From a virus, in IMG/VR virus record IMGVR_UViG_3300030116_006740, positions 1-39,908 of that record: a stretch of 39,908 nucleotides of DNA, one strand, 5' to 3'. Each line of letters begins with the position of its first letter. The first letter of the stretch is position 1. Positions 22,942 through 28,916 of the stretch are shown in pieces. A program made the position numbers and the translations under genes. Below the pieces are notes generated by a model that saw only the letters and a program-made list of their open reading frames with translations, did no database searches and was not told the origin of the DNA.

Positions 22942-23759
22942 TTACTTTGGGCTCCTATCACATGTCTCATAATTCTAGCTGCTAATGAAGATGTGTTACC
23001 GTTGTCAAGTGGAGGACACGCCTCAACACAGTCAAAACCCACCATTTTACTAGATAACCTATCAATTATTTTGATAACCTCTAAAGGTGTTAAACCGAAA
23101 GGCTCAGGAGTGCCGACACCGGGAGCGTAGGCTGGGTCAATCCCATCCATGTCCAAACTTAGATAAACAGGACTACTAATTGAATCTATACTACGGCAAA
23201 AATCAAAACCCATTTCTCCTGCTCTTTGTATTTCTTTTTTTGAAGCTGAACGAATTCCTATTGGGTAGACGTTATCTTTTCCGAGCATCTCCACTAACTG
23301 ATATGCAGTGGTTGCATGTGATTTACTATTTCCTTCGTATTCTTTTCTAAAGTCTAAGTGGGCATCAATAATAACCACTGATAAATCGGGGTATTTTTCT
23401 TTTACTGCCCTTACAACTGGAGGCGTCATTGAATGCTCACCGCCAATTCCAATTGGAAATTTGTTTTTACTAATTATATTTCTTACAGAGTCTTCCAATA
23501 AGATTTCATTTTCTATTTGGTTATCTTTTATTAAAAGATTTCCTTGGTCATGGATAGATAAGTCACACAGGTCTATGCCGAGTTCTAAGAGATAGGTTTC
23601 AAAATTGTAGCTTTCCTCACGAACTTCATCAGGTGCTAAAGCAGTACCTTTTCTAAAGCAAGCAGTACCCTCAAAGGGGTAGCCATATATAACAAAATTA
23701 GCGTCATCAAATGACGATTCACTGTCAGCAAATTTAATCATTTTACCAAAATGGGCCAT
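22938..23759 (-). CDS. speB: Agmatinase/arginase-family ureohydrolase (SpeB-like)
   Basis: 273 residues from ATG 23759 (a GTG two codons upstream also fits). The binuclear Mn site is complete: GGEH, DAHLD and SLDMDGIDP supply the His and five further ligands, and the following PAYAPGVGTPEPFG is the conserved family loop. Agmatinases give putrescine plus urea. The gene overlaps the 3' end of a small membrane-protein gene and is coupled by ATGA to the deoxyhypusine-synthase-like gene, together suggesting synthesis or remodelling of polyamines, possibly for packaging DNA or host modulation. Substrate could be arginine-derived compounds other than agmatine. Confidence 0.87.
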   Translation of the reverse strand: MAHFGKMIKFADSESSFDDANFVIYGYPFEGTACFRKGTALAPDEVREESYNFETYLLELGIDLCDLSIHDQGNLLIKDNQIENEILLEDSVRNIISKNKFPIGIGGEHSMTPPVVRAVKEKYPDLSVVIIDAHLDFRKEYEGNSKSHATTAYQLVEMLGKDNVYPIGIRSASKKEIQRAGEMGFDFCRSIDSISSPVYLSLDMDGIDPAYAPGVGTPEPFGLTPLEVIKIIDRLSSKMVGFDCVEACPPLDNGNTSSLAARIMRHVIGAQSK

Positions 23760-23916
23760 ACTCACCCCAAATAGATTCTCCTGTTATCATGCTCCATATC
23801 AACACGAAAATCGAATAAATAATAACGGCTATAATGGGCAAGGCTGGTATTAAGACAGTAATGCCAATGACAATAAAGATAATAATTAGAATTGCTGATA
23901 GAATATTTTTAAACAT
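23743..23916 (-). CDS. Small membrane protein, 57 aa
   Basis: A short frame from ATG 23916 to TAA at 23743-23745. Nearly all of residues 4-44 are hydrophobic (LSAILIIIFIVIGITV..., ALPIIAVIIYSIFVLIWSM), giving one long or two closely spaced transmembrane helices, followed by GESIWGEYGPFW. It overlaps the start of the agmatinase gene by 17 bp. No family recognised; it may be a small phage membrane protein unrelated to polyamines. Confidence 0.6.
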   Translation of the reverse strand: MFKNILSAILIIIFIVIGITVLIPALPIIAVIIYSIFVLIWSMITGESIWGEYGPFW

Positions 23917-23919
23917 CTT

Positions 23920-24240
23920 TTACCTAAAAATCTTTAATTGGTTTTTTAATAAATGAACATTGTTTAAAGAGATACAGTTAGTTTTTATAGTATTTGTGTA
24001 ATTGAAGTCAATGTCTAGCCTTAGTCCTGATTCATATTCTTCTGGTGTTATATAATAGTCCACATAATCCATTAGGCCTAAATTTTTCATATATGTATAA
24101 TATGAATCTTTAAGTTCTTGCTCAACTTCAATTAAATTATATAATTTTAAATCACACCTAGAAAAAGAGGTTAAATACCTAATCGCCATAGTATCACTTT
24201 TTGGTGTGTCTATTAAGTGCGATGATATAATCAGATTCAC
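23920..24240 (-). CDS. Hypothetical protein, 106 aa, GTG start
   Basis: Unrecognised. The GTG at 24240 is preferred because the minus-strand box AGTGTAAAGA lies 5 nt before it, in the same geometry as other leaderless starts. The longer frame up to 24426 would overlap the divergent gene by 156 bp. The protein has a helical middle (ELKDSYYTYMKNLG) and a strand-rich C-terminus (LRLDIDFNYTNTIKTNC, VHLLKNQLKIF). The stop is 3 nt from the membrane-protein start. Confidence 0.55.
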   Translation of the reverse strand: MNLIISSHLIDTPKSDTMAIRYLTSFSRCDLKLYNLIEVEQELKDSYYTYMKNLGLMDYVDYYITPEEYESGLRLDIDFNYTNTIKTNCISLNNVHLLKNQLKIFR

Positions 24241-24245
24241 ATTAT

Positions 24246-24265
24246 TCTTTACACTAGTGTAAGTA
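24246..24265. promoter_or_regulatory. Divergent leaderless promoter on a 14-bp palindrome
   Basis: TTACACTAGTGTAA (24249-24262) is a perfect palindrome. On the plus strand AGTGTAAGTA ends 5 nt before GTG 24271; on the minus strand AGTGTAAAGA ends 5 nt before GTG 24240. Both genes are thus served by mirror-image boxes. Confidence 0.6.
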
Positions 24266-24270
24266 TAGGT

Positions 24271-24465
24271 GTGAGGACAAAGCCTCAAATTGTTCAGCTT
24301 AATGGTCTTAGGATAGAGGTTTTTAAAACCAAAGTCAAAATTCATGATCTTCATAATGATGTTTCTGCCATCGAAGCTGAAAAGATCGTTGAATATCTCT
24401 ATCGAGAGGGCTTTATCGAAAAACAAAGTATTATATGCGAAATTCTTAGAACAGAAGAGGAATAG
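24271..24465 (+). CDS. Hypothetical protein, 64 aa, GTG start
   Basis: Unrecognised. Predicted beta strands in RIEVFKTKVKIHDL and a C-terminal helix rich in Glu and Lys (AIEAEKIVEYLYREGFI then EKQSIICEILRTEEE). The GTG start is supported by the box AGTGTAAGTATAGGT immediately upstream, nearly identical to that at 25306. It precedes the 218-residue gene by 5 nt. Confidence 0.6.
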   Translation: MRTKPQIVQLNGLRIEVFKTKVKIHDLHNDVSAIEAEKIVEYLYREGFIEKQSIICEILRTEEE

Positions 24466-24470
24466 TTAAA

Positions 24471-25127
24471 ATGGCTCAATTAAATGCAAACACTCCGTAT
24501 ATTCAATGTTACATAAGAAATAAATATATATTCCCCAAAGATGATGGCGGGTTGACCGAAGGCTACATTTTTGGATGCAAGTCTATGCTAAATAGGCCAA
24601 TGCATTTTCATTTTCAATCACATTTTGGCGCAAATTTCTGGATGATGCCGATATCTGCATTTTGCCACAATAAAAAATTTGATTCTTTATCGAGCGATGA
24701 AGAAAAAAGACTATCGCTACTTCAGACTTGGGATTGCCAAAGTAATAATATTGCAGTAACTACCTTCGCATTTTTACAACACAAGCGTGTTGATGTTCAT
24801 TGCAGGGATGGTGTTTGGCGTTCGGGTAAATATATATTTACTATTGATGACTATGAGGGTGACTTAAATGAGCTTAACGTGGGCTATGCAAACGATCAAG
24901 ATAGTAAGTGTTATCAATTCATAGAGTTGGATGATGGAAACTTTTGTATCCCCCCAAACAATTTGTTGCGTTGGCACAATCCCGATTTTATTGTGCCTTA
25001 CGACAAAAATAGTGTGCCTAGAATAAAAATAAATTCTGAAGCCATGAGTTCCGAAGATATTGATAGAAGCTACGGTAACAGTCCTTACTTTTTTTATACG
25101 CACCCAACAACAGGAGAAAAAAAATGA
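24471..25127 (+). CDS. Conserved phage-type hypothetical protein, 218 aa
   Basis: The order of motifs (IQCYIRNKYIF, EGYIFGCKSMLNRPMHFHF, DSLSSDEEKRLSLLQTWDC, WRSGKYIFTIDDYEGD, CYQFIELDDGNFCIPPNN and RWHNPDFI) resembles a hypothetical protein I recall from several T4-like and related phages; function unknown. Many aromatics and paired His; no membrane segment. It has a GAGGAA Shine-Dalgarno in the 3' end of the previous gene and an ATGA overlap with the next one. Confidence 0.6.
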   Translation: MAQLNANTPYIQCYIRNKYIFPKDDGGLTEGYIFGCKSMLNRPMHFHFQSHFGANFWMMPISAFCHNKKFDSLSSDEEKRLSLLQTWDCQSNNIAVTTFAFLQHKRVDVHCRDGVWRSGKYIFTIDDYEGDLNELNVGYANDQDSKCYQFIELDDGNFCIPPNNLLRWHNPDFIVPYDKNSVPRIKINSEAMSSEDIDRSYGNSPYFFYTHPTTGEKK

Positions 25128-25276
25128 AAATGACCAAAAAACAAACAGACCTATCGTTTCCTTTTAAGAGTGAATATATAAAATTTTATAACCCAAGAGA
25201 AGGAAGAGAGCAGGTTATGTTTATATATACTAATGCGTTAAATGGTGAAATCGTTAAGTATAGAATACTTAGATAA
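25124..25276 (+). CDS. Small hypothetical protein, 50 aa
   Basis: ATG 25124 overlaps the preceding stop (ATGA) and has CAGGAG upstream. The sequence (FPFKSEYIKFYNPREGREQV then FIYTNALNGEIVKYRILR) suggests two or three beta strands. No family recognised. The coupling and Shine-Dalgarno support translation. Confidence 0.6.
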   Translation: MKMTKKQTDLSFPFKSEYIKFYNPREGREQVMFIYTNALNGEIVKYRILR

Positions 25277-25290
25277 TTATTATATAATTA

Positions 25291-25300
25291 AGTGTAATTA
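25291..25300 (+). promoter_or_regulatory. AGTGTAATTA promoter, leaderless, for gene at 25306
   Basis: AGTGTAATTA followed by TAGGT and then GTG 25306; identical geometry to 21415 and 24271. Confidence 0.6.
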
Positions 25301-25305
25301 TAGGT

Positions 25306-25620
25306 GTGAACGTACACCTTAAAAAATATATTTTATCTGTTAAGAGTGATGCCATAAAGCTTGGTTTTCGTTTACGTATTGACGAAACAAATATTGACAC
25401 TGTAGTGCTTGCCTCTAACGCTGAAACCAACAAGGTTGGTATTGCTTTAATACAGCCTGATATTTTTGGTGATGTTAAAATAAAATCTTTTATGATCAAC
25501 CAACAGAAATACAATTGGGCTCGTGATGAAGGCTTCAGTATAGATCAAATGATAGAACTAACACAGGAAGGAATTTTTGTAGAAATAGACCCTAAAAAAT
25601 TAGCTAATTATTTATTGTAA
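25306..25620 (+). CDS. Hypothetical protein, 104 aa, GTG start
   Basis: Unrecognised. It opens with a basic helix (KKYILSVKSDAIKLGF) and has beta-strand-like repeats (TVVLASNAETNKVGIALIQP), then WARDEGFSIDQMIELTQEGIF and a helical end. The start is assigned from the promoter box 5 nt upstream. No Shine-Dalgarno. Confidence 0.55.
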   Translation: MNVHLKKYILSVKSDAIKLGFRLRIDETNIDTVVLASNAETNKVGIALIQPDIFGDVKIKSFMINQQKYNWARDEGFSIDQMIELTQEGIFVEIDPKKLANYLL

Positions 25621-25638
25621 TTTTTAAATGTTTTTTAT

Positions 25639-25644
25639 TATAAT
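25639..25644 (+). promoter_or_regulatory. TATAAT box 7 nt before ATG 25652
   Basis: TATTATAATAATATAAATG; no -35 evident. Consistent with a short-leader or leaderless start. Confidence 0.4.
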
Positions 25645-25651
25645 AATATAA

Positions 25652-25819
25652 ATGAAGAAAAGCTTAAATTTACTAGATCAAATAATTGAAAAAGCTGAGT
25701 ATGATAATTTTGAAGAATGTAAAAGAGAAGGTGCTGTATTTGAGAATTTTTACGTTTTTAACTTAAAGCTGTTAAGAGAGTTAATGCAAGAAGAACTCAA
25801 AAATGAAAAGACTGAATAA
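25652..25819 (+). CDS. Small hypothetical protein, 55 aa
   Basis: Helical, charged protein (SLNLLDQIIEKAEYDNFEEC near the N-terminus, LLRELMQEELKNEKTE at the end). No family recognised. It overlaps the next gene by 17 bp and has a TATAAT box upstream. Confidence 0.55.
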   Translation: MKKSLNLLDQIIEKAEYDNFEECKREGAVFENFYVFNLKLLRELMQEELKNEKTE

Positions 25820-26063
25820 AAATTATTTTCAAGAAAACTATCTGATGTCTTATAAAAGTATATCATGGTGGGAAGATGAAATTAATGAATATGTAGAGTT
25901 TTTTGAGAGAGCAGAAAAAGGTACGAAATATAGCCAACGAATAGTTGACCATAATAAAGAAGCATATGGAGCACTAGTTGCAAGAGGAAACGTAGAAGCT
26001 AGAATTTTAGATGGAATAGAAATTGAATTTGAAAAGTATAATGCCAAAAAAAAGAAAAAATAA
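25803..26063 (+). CDS. Hypothetical protein, 86 aa
   Basis: Mostly helical with aromatic pairs (SISWWEDEINEYVEFFERAEK) and a lysine-only tail (AKKKKK). No family recognised. It starts inside the preceding small gene, so it is in the same transcript. The Lys-rich end suggests nucleic-acid contact, but this is a guess. Confidence 0.5.
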   Translation: MKRLNKNYFQENYLMSYKSISWWEDEINEYVEFFERAEKGTKYSQRIVDHNKEAYGALVARGNVEARILDGIEIEFEKYNAKKKKK

Positions 26064-26064
26064 A

Positions 26065-26205
26065 ATGTATTTAGTTCTTTGCAAAAAGAATCATTATACA
26101 CAAGGAGCATTCCCCTATACTGAAGAGGGTAAAAAACTGGCTGAAAATTTTATTAAAGTTGCAAAGAAAAAAAACAAAGAGGAATTTTACATAACAGAGA
26201 AGTAA
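26065..26205 (+). CDS. Small hypothetical protein, 46 aa
   Basis: ATG 26065 follows the previous stop directly; in-frame ATGs upstream (26023, 26041) lie inside that gene. YLVLCKKNHYTQGAFPYTEE followed by a lysine-rich helix. No family recognised. A hairpin and terminator follow. Confidence 0.5.
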   Translation: MYLVLCKKNHYTQGAFPYTEEGKKLAENFIKVAKKKNKEEFYITEK

Positions 26206-26256
26206 TGACACACATTTATTGAGACAGATGGTCACGTTGTCTCCCCCTACCCCCTG

Positions 26257-26287
26257 AAAACCCCTGAGAAATCGGGGGTTTTCTTTT
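26257..26287 (+). terminator. Intrinsic terminator
   Basis: AAAACCCC / GGGGGTTTT stem with a TGAGAAATC loop, then TCTTTT. A second hairpin, GAGACA / TGTCTC, precedes it at 26221-26242. Confidence 0.85.
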
Positions 26288-26316
26288 GGCACACCCGATG
26301 CTTAAACCTAGGCACT

Positions 26317-26685
26317 ATGAATACTTATAGACATACAAACAAATTATTTAATGATATTTTTGCCGATTGGGACAATGCTTTTTTCGATGGAGATTACGCC
26401 TACTGGAGAAGAACCGCAAATGACGTAAAAGCTTCTTGTGAAAATGATTCTTACATTTATAAGGTAGCATTGGCTGGCTTTAAAAAAGATGACATCAAAA
26501 TTCAAGCGCAGGATGGACAAGTAAATGTTATAGCTAAACATGGCGACAGATCAAGATACAACTCATTCTTACTACCCAAGGACTCGGATGCTTCAACGCT
26601 TTCGGCTAGTCATGTAGATGGGATGCTTACTATTAAATTAAATAAGAAAGAAGAAGCAAAAGCAATCAATGTCGAAATAACGTAA
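26317..26685 (+). CDS. Small heat-shock protein (Hsp20/alpha-crystallin)
   Basis: 122 residues. An alpha-crystallin domain with the pattern DSYIYKVALAGFKKDDIKIQ (first strands), GQVNVIAKHGDR and the SASHVDGMLTIKLNKKEE strand that carries the conserved G-x-L. The N-terminal arm (RHTNKLFNDIFADWDNAFF) is short. ATP-independent chaperone that protects folding proteins; T4-like phages of aquatic bacteria often encode one, presumably for virion assembly. It follows a terminator and has no clear promoter box immediately upstream. Confidence 0.87.
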   Translation: MNTYRHTNKLFNDIFADWDNAFFDGDYAYWRRTANDVKASCENDSYIYKVALAGFKKDDIKIQAQDGQVNVIAKHGDRSRYNSFLLPKDSDASTLSASHVDGMLTIKLNKKEEAKAINVEIT

Positions 26686-26693
26686 AAAAAAGT

Positions 26694-26722
26694 TTGACAA
26701 AATAGTAGCCCACTCGTAAGAT
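26694..26722 (+). promoter_or_regulatory. Sigma70-type promoter, leaderless
   Basis: TTGACA (26694-26699), 17-nt spacer, TAAGAT (26717-26722), 8 nt to ATG 26731. Perfect -35, moderate -10. Confidence 0.7.
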
Positions 26723-26730
26723 GGTGTTCT

Positions 26731-26937
26731 ATGACAGATACTACAGATAATAAGTCAAATATGATGACCGTAAAAACCGGATATGCACGTGCTGCCCTTA
26801 TGATTATGGCTGCAAACCTGTGCCTCACTGGTTATGCGATCATTGCCTTGGCTAATCTCCAGTTCCCTCCGACTGAGGGAGAGAGGACTGAACCAACAAC
26901 GACAACCGTAACAACCCCTCAAGAAAATAATTCTTGA
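26731..26937 (+). CDS. Small single-span membrane protein, 68 aa
   Basis: One transmembrane helix (ARAALMIMAANLCLTGYAIIA, about 19-39) between a polar N-terminus and a Thr/Glu/Pro-rich C-terminal tail (TEGERTEPTTTTVTTPQ). Its higher G+C and codon choice differ from its neighbours, and it carries a sigma70-like promoter, suggesting early expression or recent acquisition. Function unknown. Confidence 0.65.
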   Translation: MTDTTDNKSNMMTVKTGYARAALMIMAANLCLTGYAIIALANLQFPPTEGERTEPTTTTVTTPQENNS

Positions 26938-26961
26938 CAGTTACCAATATTAAACTATATT
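26934..26961 (+). promoter_or_regulatory. Sigma70-type promoter, leaderless
   Basis: TTGACA (26934-26939) overlapping the previous stop, 16-nt spacer, TATATT (26956-26961), 8 nt to ATG 26970. Confidence 0.7.
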
Positions 26962-26969
26962 GACATATT

Positions 26970-27239
26970 ATGAGTGAAGATACAAACACTAGTCAAAACA
27001 CAAACATCGGTGCTCTGTGGGCACGGGAGAGTCGCAACGGTGGCCAGAAATATCTGGCTGGCAATGTAAAGCTCGACATTGATGGTGAAGAGAAAACCGT
27101 CAAAGTGGTTGTTTTTAAGAACAACCGGAAAGAGCGTGATAATCAACCTGATTATCAGATTTACAAGGCCCGTGAGGCACAACCTGCCACTACGGAAGCA
27201 CAGACTTCCTCAAGTCAAGGGGGTGATGACCTTCTTTAA
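26970..27239 (+). CDS. DUF736-like small protein with acidic tail, 89 aa
   Basis: NIGALWARESRNGGQKYLAG, VKLDIDGEEKTVKVVVFKNN and PDYQIYKAREAQP form a pattern of short beta strands, like DUF736-type small proteins common in phages and integrative elements. The tail (SSSQGGDDLL) is acidic and hydrophobic, resembling the C-terminal tip of single-stranded-DNA-binding proteins that recruits partners. Its function is unknown; DNA-related activity is a guess. It has its own promoter and an intrinsic terminator. Confidence 0.6.
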   Translation: MSEDTNTSQNTNIGALWARESRNGGQKYLAGNVKLDIDGEEKTVKVVVFKNNRKERDNQPDYQIYKAREAQPATTEAQTSSSQGGDDLL

Positions 27240-27263
27240 TAAAGAAGTCTTCATATAAAACAT

Positions 27264-27295
27264 AATCGGGAGATTAATTTCTTCCGATTTTTTTT
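27264..27295 (+). terminator. Intrinsic terminator
   Basis: A 10-bp stem, AATCGGGAGA / TCTTCCGATT (one G-U), with a TTAATT loop and an eight-T run. Confidence 0.87.
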
Positions 27296-27326
27296 GTGCT
27301 TTTTAAGAAAATTTTATATATTAAAC

Positions 27327-28421
27327 ATGGAATTTGCAGTAAACGTACCTCTTAACACTGTGAGCTTTGGGCAGGTGTCCACAGCCATTTTAAGAGAGAT
27401 GAAGAAAAAAGGTCATAACCCAGCTATTTTTCCAATTGGTAATACTGTAGACCTATCTAGCCAAAAAGATGACAGGGATTTTGTTCAGTGGGTTACAGAG
27501 GGCGTAAACAAATCTTTAAATACGCATGATAGAGACACTCCGATTTTTAAACTATGGCATATAAATGGGTCATTAGAATCCTTTAGTAAAAATCAATTCC
27601 TTTTTTCGTTTTACGAATTAGATCAACCCACCAAAGAAGAAATTAACATTGTTAAAAACAATGCGGGGGTTGCCTTTTCAAGCAAAGAGTCTGAAGATGT
27701 TTATAAGCTTTTTGGAGCCAACAATGTATGTACAATACCGCTTGGTTTTGATAATTATAATTTTCATAGAACTAACAAAAAATACTTTAGTGATGAACGA
27801 ATCACTTTTAATGTAGTTGGTAAATTTGAAAAAAGAAAACACCACCAAAAAATGATTCAAGCATGGATCAAAAGGTTTGGTAATCAAAAAGAATATTTTT
27901 TACAAGCTGCTATTTACAACAGCTTTGTGAGTGAAGAAGATAATCAAAAAATTACGGCAGCTATGACCCAAGGCCAAAAATTCTTCAATGTTAACTTCTT
28001 TGGCTACATGACAAAAAATACACTTTACAATGACTTCTTAAATTCTGGCGATGTTATACTTGGCATGTCAGGAGGGGAGGGTTGGGCTTTACCAGAATTC
28101 CAATCAGTAGCTATGGGTAAACACGCTGTGATTTTAAATGCCTCTGCATATAAAGAGTGGGCTAATGAAGGCAATTCTGTTTTAGTAAATCCATCTGGAA
28201 AAATTCCTGTATACGACAATATGTTTTTCAAAGAAGGGACTCCTTACAATCAAGGAAACATTTACGACTTTAATGAAGATGAATTTATCTCTGCATGTGA
28301 AGAAGTAATTGAAAAAGTAAAGGCCAATAGAATAAATGAAGAGGGTCTTTTGCTTCAAGAAAAATTTACTTACGAAAAAACTACAGATTCTATTTTAGAA
28401 AAAATGCAGGAGATCGAATAA
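27327..28421 (+). CDS. Glycosyltransferase group 1 (GT4-like)
   Basis: 364 residues from ATG 27327; upstream in-frame codons lie in the terminator. The second Rossmann domain begins with ITFNVVGKFEKRKHHQKMI, a GT4 donor-binding strand. GDVILGMSGGEGWALPEFQSVAMGKHAVI contains the E-x7-E motif (E-GWALPEF). The N-terminal domain has SFGQVSTAILREMKKKGHNP. Followed by the FmdB-like gene with a stop-start overlap. A -10-like TATATT lies 4 nt before the ATG. Confidence 0.82.
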   Translation: MEFAVNVPLNTVSFGQVSTAILREMKKKGHNPAIFPIGNTVDLSSQKDDRDFVQWVTEGVNKSLNTHDRDTPIFKLWHINGSLESFSKNQFLFSFYELDQPTKEEINIVKNNAGVAFSSKESEDVYKLFGANNVCTIPLGFDNYNFHRTNKKYFSDERITFNVVGKFEKRKHHQKMIQAWIKRFGNQKEYFLQAAIYNSFVSEEDNQKITAAMTQGQKFFNVNFFGYMTKNTLYNDFLNSGDVILGMSGGEGWALPEFQSVAMGKHAVILNASAYKEWANEGNSVLVNPSGKIPVYDNMFFKEGTPYNQGNIYDFNEDEFISACEEVIEKVKANRINEEGLLLQEKFTYEKTTDSILEKMQEIE

Positions 28422-28804
28422 TGCCTTTCTATATATTTGAACACCCAAAAACCAAAGAGACAATAGAAGTGCAACAGCGCATGACAGACAGTCATGTTTA
28501 TGTTGATGAGTCTGGTGTAGAATGGAATAGAATTTTTACCAATCCAAATGCAGCTATTGATACGAGGCCAGATATTTATTCTACAGCACAAATGGCCCGA
28601 TCAGTAGATAACAAGAAAGAAACCTACGGAGAACTTCAAGACAGGTCAAAAGAAGCAAGCGAGAAGCGTGTTCAGCAAAACGGATATGACCCCCTAAAGC
28701 AGCAGTGGTTTGATGATTATGCCAAAAAACGAAAAGGAAAAAGGCACATACAAGACCCGAAAGCTGGTGAAGCAGGGGCCAAGATAGTAGGAAGAGACTT
28801 GTAA
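28421..28804 (+). CDS. FmdB-like domain protein that has lost its zinc cysteines
   Basis: 127 residues. The start MPFYIFEHPKTKETIEVQQR then TDSHVYVDESGVEWNRIF follows the FmdB regulatory-protein layout (Y-Y-C-x2-C ... Q ... C-x2-C ... R), but all positions expected to hold Cys are substituted, so it is unlikely to bind zinc. The second half is charged and helical (KKETYGELQDRSKEASEKRV) and ends with a basic linker. Its ATG overlaps the glycosyltransferase TAA. Function unknown. Confidence 0.65.
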   Translation: MPFYIFEHPKTKETIEVQQRMTDSHVYVDESGVEWNRIFTNPNAAIDTRPDIYSTAQMARSVDNKKETYGELQDRSKEASEKRVQQNGYDPLKQQWFDDYAKKRKGKRHIQDPKAGEAGAKIVGRDL

Positions 28805-28808
28805 ACAT

Positions 28809-28828
28809 TCCCAATACACTTATTGGGA
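28809..28828 (+). other. Hairpin after FmdB-like gene
   Basis: TCCCAATA / TATTGGGA with a CACT loop, perfect 8 bp, but no T-run immediately after; possibly an RNA-stabilising hairpin or a weak terminator. Confidence 0.5.
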
Positions 28829-28916
28829 TTGCTCTGGATAAAAAATTCATTCTTGAGTTTTTTTACTTTTTTTTTCTTAAAAAAGATGTAATGTTAGTAG
28901 ACTTAAGGCTTTCAAG

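Noticed and set aside
24241-24426. N-terminal extension of the minus-strand gene ending at 23920
   Set aside because: It would overlap the divergent gene at 24271 over its promoter and much of its frame, while a GTG at 24240 has a promoter box with the correct spacing.
26286-26314. A TTGGCA ... TAGGCA promoter for the Hsp20 gene
   Set aside because: The -10 matches poorly and would lie only 2 nt from the ATG, unlike the consistent 8-nt or 5-nt geometry elsewhere.
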